Below are positions 1 to 8,841 of a stretch of 64,000 nucleotides of DNA, one piece after another. Position 1 is the first letter of the stretch. Every line of letters starts with the position of its first letter. The notes below the pieces were generated by a model. That model did not search any database. It was not told the origin of the DNA and saw only the letters and a program-made list of their open reading frames with translations. The position numbers were made by a program, and so were the translations under genes. The DNA is from Micromonospora sediminimaris (GTDB lineage: Bacteria; Actinomycetota; Actinomycetes; Mycobacteriales; Micromonosporaceae): positions 124,001-188,000 of the forward strand of contig FOLJ01000010.1 in the NCBI GenBank assembly GCA_900112325.1. Reading direction: 5' to 3'.

Positions 1-566
1 TCCCGGTGTCGCTGTCGATGGACACCAGCGTCTGGTGGAGCGGCGACCTGTTCTCCGCGATGCGGACCACGCTCGGCGCCGACCGCTCGCGTGAGCACCT
101 GGAGGCCCACGCCCGGGCCGACACCGTCACCCACTGCCGGCTGCGCGCCGAGCAGGTCGTCGACTGGGCCACCCGGGGCGGCAGCCGCGCGCTCGGCCTG
201 GACGACGTGGTGGGCAGCGTGGCGACGGGCAGGAAGGCCGACCTCGTACTGATCAAGAACGACCGCTCGCCGGTGATGTTCCCGATCCTCAACCCGTACG
301 GCCATGTCGCGTTCCAGGCGCAGCGCGGCGACGTGCACAGCGTGGTGGTCAACGGTCGACTGGTCAAGCACGACCACCAGCTGCTCGGGGTGGACCTGGC
401 CAAGGCCCGCCGGCACGTCGAACAGACCATCGACCACCTGGTCGGCGAGATGGGCGCCGAGGCGTGGGCCAAGGGCATGAACCCCGACATCCCGGAGACG
501 AAGATCCAGGAGAACCCGTACACCTACACCGAGTGGGACGCCGGCTCGGCGCAGTGGAAGCATTGA
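1..566 (+). CDS. Amidohydrolase-family enzyme, C-terminal part (5' end outside window)
   Basis: The reading frame is open from the window edge to the stop at 566, so the N-terminal metal-binding half is missing. The visible part starts near a conserved Asp (SMDTSVWW), typical of the last metal-ligand strand of cytosine-deaminase/TRZ-ATZ-like amidohydrolases. The tail then shows the usual ATxGGSRALGLDDxVGSxxxGRKADLVLI composite-domain segment and a closing VVVNGRLV strand. It probably hydrolyses or deaminates a small C-N substrate in the cytoplasm; the substrate cannot be told. The IclR regulator starts 32 bases downstream on the same strand and is its likely partner. Confidence 0.85.
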   Translation, partial: PVSLSMDTSVWWSGDLFSAMRTTLGADRSREHLEAHARADTVTHCRLRAEQVVDWATRGGSRALGLDDVVGSVATGRKADLVLIKNDRSPVMFPILNPYGHVAFQAQRGDVHSVVVNGRLVKHDHQLLGVDLAKARRHVEQTIDHLVGEMGAEAWAKGMNPDIPETKIQENPYTYTEWDAGSAQWKH

Positions 567-597
567 CCGGCAGGTGACCCTCGGAAGGCAGGCAGTG

Positions 598-1446
598 ATG
601 GCACGCGACGCCCGACCCGACTTCATCGAAGCCCTCGCTCGTGGCCTCGACGTCCTGCGCTGCTTCCAGCCCGGTCGACCGGTGATGACGCTCAGCGAGA
701 TCGCCGGTGCGACCGGGCTGGCCCGGCCGACCGTCCGCCGGATCCTGCTCACCCTCGAGGACCTCGGCTACGTACGCTCCGCCGAACGTGGCTTCGCCCT
801 CACCCCCCGGGTGCTCGAACTCGGCATGACGTACATCAACGCCCTGGGCGTGTGGGAGGTCGCCCGGCCGCACATGCAGCGGCTCGTCGCCCAGACCAAC
901 GAGTCGACGTCGATGGCCCAGCTCGACGGCAGTGACATCGTCTACGTCACTCGGGTCGCCGTACCGAAGATCATCACACTGGGGGTGAGCATCGGCACCC
1001 GCTTCCCCGCCCCCGCCACCTCGATGGGCAAGGTGCTGCTCGCCGCCCTGGACGAGGAGACTCTCGACCGGGTGCTCGCCGTGCCCGGCCGGTCCGGCAT
1101 CACGCCCCGCTGGCAGCCCGACCGGGCCGCCCTCGACGCGTCGCTGCGCGAGGTGCGGGCCCGGGGCTGGGCCCTCGCCGACGAGGATCTCGCCCCGGGC
1201 ATCCGGTCGGTCGCCACCGGCGTCCGCGACGGCCGGGGGCGGGTGGTGGCCGCCATCAACGTCACCGTCCACGCGGCCGAGACGTCGGTGCGCACCCTCA
1301 CCGAGGAGCACTTGCCGCGCCTGCTCTGCACCGCCGCCGACATCAGCCGGGACTGGGCGCTGCTCGACGCCGTGCCCAGCGCGCTCCAGGAAGCGACCGT
1401 CGAGCCCGCCCCCGTTCCCGCCGCCCGGGTCGACGCCGGCACCTGA
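598..1446 (+). CDS. IclR-family transcriptional regulator
   Basis: The protein has an N-terminal winged helix (residues about 10-65, with LSEIAGATGLARPTVRRIL as the HTH) and a C-terminal IclR effector domain with the GTRFPAPATSMGKVLLA segment. The FIEALARGLDVLRCF start and IVYVTRVAVPKIITLGVSIG stretch resemble the PcaR/PobR branch that senses aromatic acids, but the ligand is inferred only. I chose ATG 598, with GGAAGG about ten bases upstream, over the GTG at 574, which would add eight residues. It follows the amidohydrolase closely and probably controls it. Confidence 0.9.
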   Translation: MARDARPDFIEALARGLDVLRCFQPGRPVMTLSEIAGATGLARPTVRRILLTLEDLGYVRSAERGFALTPRVLELGMTYINALGVWEVARPHMQRLVAQTNESTSMAQLDGSDIVYVTRVAVPKIITLGVSIGTRFPAPATSMGKVLLAALDEETLDRVLAVPGRSGITPRWQPDRAALDASLREVRARGWALADEDLAPGIRSVATGVRDGRGRVVAAINVTVHAAETSVRTLTEEHLPRLLCTAADISRDWALLDAVPSALQEATVEPAPVPAARVDAGT

Positions 1447-1496
1447 CCTGTCGAGCTGACCGCACGAACGGATCGCGCCGGGCGACGCTCCCGCCG

Positions 1497-2501
1497 CTAT
1501 CGCCCGTCGCGCAGCGTGAGCACGTACGTGGCGGTGAGCGCGACCGTGCGGTCCGCGTCCTGGGACAGCTCGGCGAGGGCATGCGCGGCCGTGGCACCGG
1601 GGATGTCGGCGAGCGCCTGGGTCAGCCGACTGCGTACGGGTGAAGCGACGCCGTCGCTGCCGAGGCGCGCGACCAGGTGGCCGGCGATCTGTTCCGCGAG
1701 CGCGGGCTCACCGGCCAGCGCAGTCAGTGCGTCGGCTGCGTCGGCCTCGTTCGTCTCCTCGACGACCATCTCGATCAGGGTCGGGATCGCCTCGGCCACG
1801 CCACGTGCCCCGAGCGCGAGTGCCGCATACCTGCGGACGACGGGGTCGGGGTTGGCGAGGGCGTCCCGCAGCAGCGCGGTCGCGTCGTCGTCCGGGATCT
1901 CGGCGAGGGACTTGACGGCGCGTTTGCGTACCTCTGGGTCGGGTTCGTCGAGTCCCGCTGCCAGCAGCGCGGCGGCGCCGTCGGCCGACTGCGCCAGCGC
2001 CCAGCGAAGGGCACCGGCGACGTTCGGGTCCGACTCGCTCAGTACCGCCTCGACCAGTGCCTCCACCGGCACCGCCGCCTCGCCGGTCGAGGACAGGGCC
2101 GCGCGTTGGCGTCGCCCGGCGTTCTCCGAGCCGAGGGCCTGGAGCAGGGCGACGACCTGGAGCACGTCCGCCCAGTCGGCGGGTTGCGCGGCCCCGATCC
2201 GACGCAGGCGGGTGAGCAGCTCCGTCTGCGCCGCGATCCGCTCTCGGGTCTGCTGGATCAGATCCTCGACGAGCTGCGCCGGGGTGAAGCCGGGGTCGTC
2301 AAGCGCCCGCCGGACCTCCCGCAGCGACAGCCCCAACGACCGCAGGCTCTCGATGTGGAAGATCCGGCGGATGTCGTCGCTGGAGTACTCCCGGTAGCCG
2401 GCTCCGCTGCGGCCCGTCGGCTCCACCAGACCGAGCGATTCGTAATGCCGGAGCATGCGGGCGCTGACGCCGGACCGTCGCGCCACCTCACCGATCAACA
2501 C
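1497..2501 (-). CDS. MerR-type regulator fused to HEAT repeats
   Basis: Residues 1-70 are a MerR winged helix (LIGEVARRSGVSARMLRHYE, then YREYSSDDIRRI), followed by a coiled segment to about 120. The rest (about 130-330) consists of HEAT/PBS-lyase-type helical repeats such as VRKRAVKSLAEIPDDDATALL and VVRRYAALALG. Classical MerR proteins end in a metal or drug site; here the helical scaffold replaces it, which suggests a protein or large-ligand input. It starts six bases after the HEAT-only gene, so the two are cotranscribed from the dyad-bearing promoter at 3203-3225. Confidence 0.9.
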   Translation of the reverse strand: MLIGEVARRSGVSARMLRHYESLGLVEPTGRSGAGYREYSSDDIRRIFHIESLRSLGLSLREVRRALDDPGFTPAQLVEDLIQQTRERIAAQTELLTRLRRIGAAQPADWADVLQVVALLQALGSENAGRRQRAALSSTGEAAVPVEALVEAVLSESDPNVAGALRWALAQSADGAAALLAAGLDEPDPEVRKRAVKSLAEIPDDDATALLRDALANPDPVVRRYAALALGARGVAEAIPTLIEMVVEETNEADAADALTALAGEPALAEQIAGHLVARLGSDGVASPVRSRLTQALADIPGATAAHALAELSQDADRTVALTATYVLTLRDGR

Positions 2502-2507
2502 CGCCGG

Positions 2508-3176
2508 TCACCGCTTCCGGTCGTTCTCGCCGAGGGCCACCACGCGCTTCGCCTCCTCGATCGCGAATGCGAAGCCGGCGTCCGGGTCGTCGAGCAGACG
2601 TTCCGTGGCGATCGCGTGCTGACGTACCCCTGGGTCGGCATCGCGCGCCCCGGCCCGCAGGATCGGAGTGATCACCTCACCGAGCGCGATCAGCGCCCGG
2701 CTGAGGCTCAACTGCGTCTCCCGCCCGCCGCGCCCGAGCTGGGTCGCCAGCACCTCGGCCAGGGCTGGCTCGTCACCTTGAGGTACCAGCACCACCGCCG
2801 CCCGCCAGGCGCTGCGGGCCACCTCGTCGTCGGCGTCGGTCAGCAACGCCCGGGTGATCGCCGGCCACGCCCGCCGGTCCCCGATCTTGGACAGCGTGTG
2901 CAGCGCCTGGCTGCGGGCCTGGGCGGTTTCCGAGCGAAGTTCCGCGACGAGGCGGGGCACGGTCAGTTCGGCCGGGTGCCGGATGAGGGCCCAGGTGAGC
3001 ATCTCGCGTACGGAGAACTCGGGCTCGACCGCGCAGCGCTCCACGAGCGTGTCGACGAAGCCGGGGTCGGGGGCCGTGCCGGCCGCCATCGCCGCCCGCA
3101 GCCGCACCGACGAGCTGTCGCTCGACAGTCCGCGCAGAATCCGCACCGTGTCCGTGGCCTCCTGGGGCCTGCTCAT
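2508..3176 (-). CDS. HEAT-repeat protein
   Basis: About 222 residues made almost wholly of HEAT-like helix pairs, for example DSSSVRLRAAMAAG, QARSQALHTLSKIGDRRAW and DPGVRQHAIATERLLDD. There is no signal peptide or membrane segment, so it should be cytosolic. ATG 3176 is chosen because GGAGG lies eight bases upstream; the GTG nine bases earlier would overlap that site. It is the first gene of the two-gene operon with the MerR-HEAT protein, whose repeats it resembles. It may bind the regulator or share its ligand; that is inference. Confidence 0.85.
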   Translation of the reverse strand: MSRPQEATDTVRILRGLSSDSSSVRLRAAMAAGTAPDPGFVDTLVERCAVEPEFSVREMLTWALIRHPAELTVPRLVAELRSETAQARSQALHTLSKIGDRRAWPAITRALLTDADDEVARSAWRAAVVLVPQGDEPALAEVLATQLGRGGRETQLSLSRALIALGEVITPILRAGARDADPGVRQHAIATERLLDDPDAGFAFAIEEAKRVVALGENDRKR

Positions 3177-3202
3177 CCGGATCACCTCCTCGACACAGTG
3201 AA

Positions 3203-3225
3203 GACCTTGTCACTCTGTCAAGGTC
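3203..3225. promoter_or_regulatory. Candidate MerR operator/promoter
   Basis: A 23-bp dyad GACCTTG-N9-CAAGGTC lies 27 bases upstream of the HEAT-gene start. On the minus strand it overlaps TTGACC and, 19 bases on, TTCACT, a -35/-10 pair with the long spacer typical of MerR-activated promoters. The -10 match is weak. The likely binder is the MerR-HEAT protein of the same operon. Confidence 0.55.
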
Positions 3226-3227
3226 AA

Positions 3228-3264
3228 GCCGTGGGTGCCGGCAGATCTCCGCGGCACCCACGGC
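3228..3264 (-). terminator. Stem-loop terminator of the M14 carboxypeptidase gene
   Basis: A perfect 13-bp stem (3228-3240 with 3252-3264) and an 11-base loop lie just past the carboxypeptidase stop and directly before the MerR operator. No U-tract follows, as is common in high-GC actinomycetes. Confidence 0.6.
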
Positions 3265-3280
3265 TCGCCGAGGCGTCCGG

Positions 3281-5728
3281 TCAGCGCTTCGGCGCCTTGA
3301 CCTTCTGCTTGTTGTGGTTGTTGCCCCGACCGTCGGGCTTGTAGTTGCGCTCGACGTTTCCGGCCGCGTCGACGGAGAACCAGTGCACTGTCGTACCGAC
3401 GGGGATGGTCAGCGTCTCACCGCCCTCGCGGATGCCGGCCGAGCCGTAGAGCGTGGAGTCGTAGGTGGGTCGGCTCCGGTCCAGCGTGTAGAACACCGCC
3501 GCCGGTTCGCTCGTGGAGAAGGTGACGTCCACCATGCCCGGGGTGGCGCTCGCAGTCACCGACAGGGAGCTTCTCGGCCGCTTCCGGTCCGTGTCGAAGT
3601 CCCGGGCCACCCGCAGCATCTCGGTCAGGCCGTTGGCGAACTCCATCGTCTCGGCGTGCGCCTCCTGCCAGGCCGGCTGGAACGAGGTGCCGACCTCGAA
3701 GTTCCAGGCGTAGATGCCGTACTTGTACCAGAGCATGTCACCGGAGTTGCCGGCCGCCGAGTACAGCACGTCGGCGATGGGGCCGGTCCGGGCCGGGGTG
3801 ACCGCCAGGTTGCGGTGCCGCTTGATGGCGGTCAGGATGCGCGACGACGCCCCCCAGAACAGCGACTCCTCGGCCAGCGTCGGTCGCGGCGCCGAGATCC
3901 GGCCGGGGACGGCGTAGGAGCCGGGCGACCACATGAAGTAGTTACCCGACGAGTGCAGGTTCATCGAGAACTTGATGTTCGGTCGGGCGGCCAGCCAGTC
4001 GACGTTGCGGTTCTCCGGCTCCGACAGCTCGCTCGGCCCGGCGTACGTGCCGCTGGTGCAACTGGTCGACGCGCCCGCATAGCCGTCGAAGAGGCTGTAC
4101 TCGGTGTAGTTGCGGTTGTTGTCCACGCCCCACGAGTTGCGGCCGAGGAAGTCCGCCGGCGCCTCCGGGGCGCAGTGGTTTGTCATGTTCTTGCGCTGGG
4201 AGTTGAAGTCGTAGAACGAGTAGTGCCCGCCGTCCGGGTTGATCGACGGAGCGATCCAGATGTCGAGGTTGTCCACCAGGTCGCGGGTCTTGCGGTCGTG
4301 CGCGTAGTTGCGCAGCAGCCGCTCGGCGGTCTCGATGGTGACCAGCGGCGGCACCCACTCCCGGGCGTGCTCCTGGGCGTACGCGAGCACCCCGAGCCGG
4401 GAGCCGTCGCGGTGCTTGCCGATGCGGATGGCGTACACCGGGTGCGGGTCGCGGGAGACCGACGCCGGCGCGGCGAGGCCGTCGGAGAGCGCGGTGCGCG
4501 CGACCGGCGCGACCACGCCGGTGCCCGGGCTGCCCCGATAGGTGTACGCGGTCAGCAGCGTCCCCGCCTGCGCGTTGAGCGCGGCGACGACCTGCTCGGC
4601 GGTGCTGGTGACGGTGCCGCTGCCGTCGGTGGCGAGGTCGACGCTGACCTGGGTGCCGGTGACGGTCACCGCCAAGGGTGCGTCGGCGACGCCGGGATCG
4701 GCGAACTCGACGGAGATGTCGTTGCCGCCCTGGTGGCCCCAGGCCAGCGAGTCGACCGCGACCCGGCTGTCGTTGGCGGTGCCGAGCACGGCCTGCGCCT
4801 TACGCCGGTAGCCGTTGGTCCGGTACGGCAACTCGACGATCTCCGAGATCTTCGGGTACTGCGCGGACAGGGCCTTGATCCGGTCGTACAGCTCGGTGGG
4901 GGTCAGGTAGCTGGCCACGAAGTCCTTCATGTAGCCCGGCCCCTCGGGGTCCTTCGGCGGAATGGGCAGCCACTCGTTGACCTTGGCCACCGCCATGTCA
5001 CCGCTCGGACTGGTGATCCGCACGTACGCCGGGCGACTGGTCACCTGCGCCGCGCCCCGGTGGTAGAGGTAGACACCGGCGTCGACGAACCGGGAGATGG
5101 TCTGGGTGCCGCCGGAGCCGATCTCGGTGCCCGGCCCGCTGTCCCGCTCGACGGTCAACGGGCTGGCGTCGGTCTGCCCCTGCGCCCACTTCGCCTCGAC
5201 CGAGAGCACCTGCGTGTCGCCGGAGGTGTAGTAGTCCGCCCGGATGATTTTGACGTCGGAGACCGTGGACCGGGCCGAGAAGTCGGCCGCTGCCGCGTAC
5301 TCCCGGTTCTCGGCCAGGTGGGCGGCGATGGTGGCCTCCCGCTCGGCCAGCCGCTGCGCCGCGTCCTCCGGGGTGTGCAGCACCTTGCCGAAGGTGTAGC
5401 CGGCCCGGGTCAGCGTGGCGACCTCGTTGCCGGTCACCACGGCGTGCACGACGATGCCGTCGCCGGTGTGGGTGATGTGATGGTCGAGGTCGACGCCGGT
5501 GGCCACCAGGGCGTCCAGTTCGGCGTCGTCGGCCAGGATCACCTCGACCACGCTGGCCCGCTCGTCGGCGAGCCGGCCGAGGTCGGCGGGCGCGGTCACC
5601 GGCGCGGCGGCCTGCGGCACGATCGCCGCAGCGGGATTGACCAACAGCAGCACGGCCGCGAAGGCAGCCAGTGCGGTGGCGGCGGGCAGCTGGGGTCGCC
5701 AGCGCAAGCCCGTACGGACCTTGGACAT
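3281..5728 (-). CDS. Secreted M14 zinc carboxypeptidase with C-terminal chitobiase-like domain
   Basis: ATG 5728 (MSKVRTGLRWRP) is preferred over longer frames because a GAGGGG site precedes it and a Sec signal peptide follows directly (residues about 15-38, ending AAAIVPQAAA). The M14 fold starts near residue 300. The zinc site is QEHAREW (His and Glu) with the later His in NLHSSGNY; the substrate Arg/Asn pair sits in DNNRNYTEY and the catalytic Glu in WNFEVGTS. The last 95 residues match the chitobiase/hexosaminidase C-terminal beta domain (VFYTLDRSRPTYDSTLY). It should cleave C-terminal residues from peptides outside the cell. At about 815 residues it is long for M14 because of the N-terminal region before the catalytic domain. 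Confidence 0.93.
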   Translation of the reverse strand: MSKVRTGLRWRPQLPAATALAAFAAVLLLVNPAAAIVPQAAAPVTAPADLGRLADERASVVEVILADDAELDALVATGVDLDHHITHTGDGIVVHAVVTGNEVATLTRAGYTFGKVLHTPEDAAQRLAEREATIAAHLAENREYAAAADFSARSTVSDVKIIRADYYTSGDTQVLSVEAKWAQGQTDASPLTVERDSGPGTEIGSGGTQTISRFVDAGVYLYHRGAAQVTSRPAYVRITSPSGDMAVAKVNEWLPIPPKDPEGPGYMKDFVASYLTPTELYDRIKALSAQYPKISEIVELPYRTNGYRRKAQAVLGTANDSRVAVDSLAWGHQGGNDISVEFADPGVADAPLAVTVTGTQVSVDLATDGSGTVTSTAEQVVAALNAQAGTLLTAYTYRGSPGTGVVAPVARTALSDGLAAPASVSRDPHPVYAIRIGKHRDGSRLGVLAYAQEHAREWVPPLVTIETAERLLRNYAHDRKTRDLVDNLDIWIAPSINPDGGHYSFYDFNSQRKNMTNHCAPEAPADFLGRNSWGVDNNRNYTEYSLFDGYAGASTSCTSGTYAGPSELSEPENRNVDWLAARPNIKFSMNLHSSGNYFMWSPGSYAVPGRISAPRPTLAEESLFWGASSRILTAIKRHRNLAVTPARTGPIADVLYSAAGNSGDMLWYKYGIYAWNFEVGTSFQPAWQEAHAETMEFANGLTEMLRVARDFDTDRKRPRSSLSVTASATPGMVDVTFSTSEPAAVFYTLDRSRPTYDSTLYGSAGIREGGETLTIPVGTTVHWFSVDAAGNVERNYKPDGRGNNHNKQKVKAPKR

Positions 5729-6057
5729 GAGGCGGTCGCCCCTCTTCTCGGCGCGCGGCACGGAGGCAGCGGGTTCAGCGCGGACCGGCCGGGCCGCCCC
5801 AGCCTGCGGGACAGTCACGGCGACGCGCTCGGCGGTCGACGCTGCCCGCATCGCCGATTACGCAGCGTCGCGCATCCGGGTCGTAGGAGTGATCGAGATG
5901 CCGACATCCTTCGCCCGCAGATAGGGATCTGTCAATCATCGGCGGCCCCGCCCCCGGTGACCGCGCCCACCCCGCCCGACGGTCCCGGAACTCGTGTTTG
6001 ACCTGCGTGCAGACTGGAGATCAAGAGCGTGAGGCTCGACAACGAGGGGGATCACGC
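5729..6057. other. Intergenic region between divergent genes
   Basis: 329 bases between the carboxypeptidase start and the next gene. It should hold both promoters. A TTGACA on the minus strand near 5930 has no convincing -10 at normal distance. No other gene or repeat is visible. Confidence 0.4.
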
Positions 6058-6384
6058 GTGTCCGAGAACGCCATCGACCGGCACCACCACACAACCGACC
6101 GGCCCGCCGGGGTCACCGACCCGTTGTTGTGGCGGCTCGCCCTGGACGTCGCCGACGCGCACGCGCCGGGCGAGGACGGTGGCTGCACCCACCTGCTGTG
6201 CGCCGGTCAGAACTGGCCGTGCGAACCGTGGCAGCAGGCCCAGCGGGCGCTCAACCTCGCCCAGGGCGGTACGGCCGACGAGACGACAGCTCCTGCTGCC
6301 AGCCGGGACGACACCTGGGCGGACTCGACCGCCCGGCCGACCTGGTCGACGGACCACTCCCGCCGCCAGTCCGCCGCCGCTTGA
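6058..6384 (+). CDS. Small conserved-looking protein of unknown function
   Basis: 108 residues from GTG 6058, which has GAGGGGG 7-8 bases upstream; an upstream in-frame start at 5998 lacks such a site. The middle carries CTHLLCAGQNWPCEPW followed by an amphipathic helix, so three Cys residues could bind a metal or form a disulphide. The last 40 residues are low-complexity. No family recognised. It ends just before the operator of the next HTH gene. Confidence 0.6.
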   Translation: MSENAIDRHHHTTDRPAGVTDPLLWRLALDVADAHAPGEDGGCTHLLCAGQNWPCEPWQQAQRALNLAQGGTADETTAPAASRDDTWADSTARPTWSTDHSRRQSAAA

Positions 6385-6406
6385 GCGAGCCAGGCCGGGC
6401 CGAGGT

Positions 6407-6423
6407 GTCAATGTAGCGTTGAC
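6407..6423. promoter_or_regulatory. 17-bp dyad GTCAATG-N3-CGTTGAC with leaderless -10
   Basis: An inverted repeat ends two bases before the GTG start of the HTH gene. Inside it, TAGCGT (6414-6419) fits the actinobacterial -10 TANNNT and sits seven bases from the start codon, as expected for a leaderless transcript. A near-identical copy lies at 6890-6906, so autoregulation is likely. Confidence 0.6.
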
Positions 6424-6425
6424 GG

Positions 6426-6905
6426 GTGCTCGACCCGCTCGATCAACTCGCCGACATCCCGTCCGCCCGGGACCGGCTCGACGACACCGAACTCGATCTC
6501 ATCGATCGGGCCCGGCAGGCCGGCGCCACCTGGAACCAGGTGGCCGAAGCCCTCGGGCTGGGCAGTCGCCAGGCCGCCGAACAGCGCCGCCAGCGCCTGG
6601 CCGCCGCGCGCACGGCCCGCCGGACCGACTCCGACAGGCGCTGGCCGGCCGAGGTGGCAGCGCTGCGCGGCCTCCTCACCGACCTGCGGCGCTGGATCGA
6701 CGCCGACCGTCGCTGGGACAGCCGCTTTCCCCGGGCCGCGCTGACCCGCCGCACCACCGTGCTCGCTCTGGAGGCCGAGCCGGGTGCCCTGTACGACCTG
6801 GCCGCCCGGATCCGTGCCGACCTGCCGGCCGCCGACCCCGGACTGCCCACCCCGGTACATGCCATCGCCGGCCGCCTCGCCGAGGCGCTGTCAATGCAAC
6901 GTTGA
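6426..6905 (+). CDS. HTH DNA-binding protein flanked by matching operators
   Basis: 159 residues. Residues 20-60 form an HTH (LIDRARQAGATWNQVAEALG, then SRQAAEQRRQRL) of the kind in small actinobacterial regulators annotated as HSP18 regulator-like. The C-terminal half is helical with no known ligand domain. The GTG start has no ribosome binding site but follows a -10-like hexamer by seven bases, so translation is probably leaderless. The 3' end overlaps the second dyad. The downstream MFS gene, 77 bases on, is the obvious second target. Confidence 0.75.
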   Translation: MLDPLDQLADIPSARDRLDDTELDLIDRARQAGATWNQVAEALGLGSRQAAEQRRQRLAAARTARRTDSDRRWPAEVAALRGLLTDLRRWIDADRRWDSRFPRAALTRRTTVLALEAEPGALYDLAARIRADLPAADPGLPTPVHAIAGRLAEALSMQR

Positions 6906-6906
6906 C
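6890..6906. promoter_or_regulatory. Second 17-bp dyad GTCAATG-N3-CGTTGAC
   Basis: It differs from the copy at 6407-6423 only in the central bases (CAA here, TAG there). It overlaps the stop codon of the HTH gene and lies about 77 bases before the MFS start, where the HTH protein could control the transporter separately from its own gene. Confidence 0.55.
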
Positions 6907-6982
6907 GTCGAGCCCAACTATTGCCTCTGTTCGACTCAAGACAGGACGCTGTGAGCCACTCTGACTCATTTCCGGAGGGCTC

Positions 6983-8251
6983 GTGCGGCGCAACGCGATC
7001 CTGTTCGTGGCGGTATCCCTGCTGTCCGGCCTCGGCGGCAGCGCGATGGCCCTGGTCACCGGCATCTGGATCCTCGACCTCACCGGCTCCCCCGGCCTGG
7101 CCGCGCTCGCCGGCCTCTGCGGGTACGCCCCCACCCTCGGCGGCCCGTGGCTCGGTGTGCTCGTCGACCGGCTGCCCCGGCGCCCGCTCGTCATCGCGGC
7201 CAACCTGACCCTCGCCGCCACCCTGCCCAGCCTGCTGGCGGTCCGTGGCCCCGGCCAGGTGTGGCTGCTGTTCTGCGTGGCCACGGTCTACGGCATCGCG
7301 TACGTCCTGGTCGACGCGGGCGAGAGCGCGCTGCTGCCGGCGGCCCTGTCGCCGGTCCAGCTCGGACGGGTGAACGGATGGCGCTCCAGTGCCCAGGAAG
7401 GCGTCAAGCTGGTGGCCCCGTTGGCCGGTGCCGGCCTGTACACCTGGCAGGGCGGCCACCTGGTCGCCCTGCTCGCCGCCGGCCTGCCGGCCCTCGCCGC
7501 AGCCGGCTTCGCGGCGCTGCGCCTGACCCGCACGCCGCCGCCGGTCGCGCAACCGGACCGGGGAGTCCGAGTCGGGTTGGCCGTTCTGTTCGGCGCGGCG
7601 TCCATCCGACGACCTGTGGTCCTGGCCGGAGTCGCCATCGGCATGTCCGGCTTCACCACCGCCGCCGGCTACGCCGTCGTCACCGACACGCTCGGCCTAC
7701 CGGCGACGTTCCTGGGTGTCCTGCTCAGCGCCCAGGGCGCCGGCTCGGTCGCGGCTGGACTGGTCGCCGGCCGGCTGATTTCCCGGCTCGGCCCCACGGC
7801 CGTGGCCCTGGCCGGTACCGGACTCTTCGCGCTCAGTTGCCTGGTCCGGTGCCTGCCCTGGTGGCCGGGAGTGGTCACCGCGTCGGTGCTGGGCGGCCTC
7901 GGACTGCCGTGGGCGCTGGTCGCCGCCGTCACCGCCGTCCAGACACACAGTCCCGACGCGCTGCTCGGTCGGGTCGCCGCCACCGCCAACACGGTCATGT
8001 TCGGGCCGATCGCGGCGATGACTCCGCTCGGCTCCGCCGCCGTGCTGCTCGGCCCACGCCCACCGCTCGTCCTCGCGGCCGCCGTCTGCCTCACCGTCTG
8101 CACGCTGACCTGGCGACGTCGGCGCGACCGTTCACCGTCGCGCCCCTCCCCCGCGTCGCCCGGTCGTCCCGGGCTGACGTCGCGAGCTGCGCCGGACGGC
8201 GTCAATGCGAGAAGGGCTCCAGGCACCCGAATTCGGCAGCCGAGCCGGTGA
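6983..8251 (+). CDS. MFS transporter, exporter type
   Basis: 422 residues with about twelve hydrophobic helices. The 2-3 loop carries the MFS signature DRLPRRPLV, and the second half has the related RLISRLGPTAV loop. The GTG start is preceded by GGAGGG. It resembles the MFS_3/enterobactin-exporter-like group that moves small molecules or drugs out; the substrate is unknown. The 3' end overlaps the convergent lipoprotein gene by 50 bases. Confidence 0.88.
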   Translation: MRRNAILFVAVSLLSGLGGSAMALVTGIWILDLTGSPGLAALAGLCGYAPTLGGPWLGVLVDRLPRRPLVIAANLTLAATLPSLLAVRGPGQVWLLFCVATVYGIAYVLVDAGESALLPAALSPVQLGRVNGWRSSAQEGVKLVAPLAGAGLYTWQGGHLVALLAAGLPALAAAGFAALRLTRTPPPVAQPDRGVRVGLAVLFGAASIRRPVVLAGVAIGMSGFTTAAGYAVVTDTLGLPATFLGVLLSAQGAGSVAAGLVAGRLISRLGPTAVALAGTGLFALSCLVRCLPWWPGVVTASVLGGLGLPWALVAAVTAVQTHSPDALLGRVAATANTVMFGPIAAMTPLGSAAVLLGPRPPLVLAAAVCLTVCTLTWRRRRDRSPSRPSPASPGRPGLTSRAAPDGVNARRAPGTRIRQPSR

Positions 8252-8741
8252 CCCTGGCCATGACCCGGTCGGGCCGCACGGACCCGATCACACAGCCCAC
8301 GTCCGCGAAGCGCACCGCGTACACGGCACCCGGCGGGGGCGTCGTCTCCGGCCCGATCGGCGTTCGCATGGTGGTGACCTCGATCGCGTCTGCCTCGATG
8401 CCCAGGTCGAGCAGCACTCGCAGGGTGGACTCCGGTGCGAAGTCCCCGGCCTCGCGTAGTGCCTCGAGCCTGGGCCGGATCCGCGCGGCGAGCTTCTGCC
8501 CGGTGCGCTGGTCCGCGGTGGAAAGCTCGTGCCGTCGCTTCCAGCCGTTGTTGTCGGCATGGTTGTTGGGTACGCCTGCCTGCGGAGCGGCCGGCTTCGC
8601 GACCACGGTGGGCGACGGCGACGTGCTCGTAGGTGTCGCCTGCACGTCGTCGCCCCCGGCGCCGGGGGCGGCGCAGCCGAGCAACAGCACGGCCATCGGG
8701 GCAGCAGCCACCAACGAACTGGTCTTCCCTGCCCGCATCAT
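8202..8741 (-). CDS. Predicted lipoprotein of unknown function
   Basis: 179 residues with a lipobox VLLLGC at about 18-23, followed by a Thr/Ser/Pro-rich linker and a globular domain of about 110 residues. Two Cys late in the protein (GCVIG and GCLEPF) may form a disulphide. It should sit on the outer face of the membrane. No family recognised. Its stop lies inside the convergent MFS gene. Confidence 0.75.
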   Translation of the reverse strand: MMRAGKTSSLVAAAPMAVLLLGCAAPGAGGDDVQATPTSTSPSPTVVAKPAAPQAGVPNNHADNNGWKRRHELSTADQRTGQKLAARIRPRLEALREAGDFAPESTLRVLLDLGIEADAIEVTTMRTPIGPETTPPPGAVYAVRFADVGCVIGSVRPDRVMARVTGSAAEFGCLEPFSH

Positions 8742-8841
8742 CGACCCCCGTCGTTCCGAATCCGAGGATCAGATTGTATGAGGTTGCCGCTCTGACGCAG
8801 GAGGAGAACCGGGCCAGCCGATCGTGCGGTTCGACCATTCG

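Noticed and set aside
3314..6001. 895-residue open frame on the plus strand
   Set aside because: It is opposite the M14 carboxypeptidase, Arg/Gly/Val-rich, with no domain or ribosome binding site; a GC-rich shadow.
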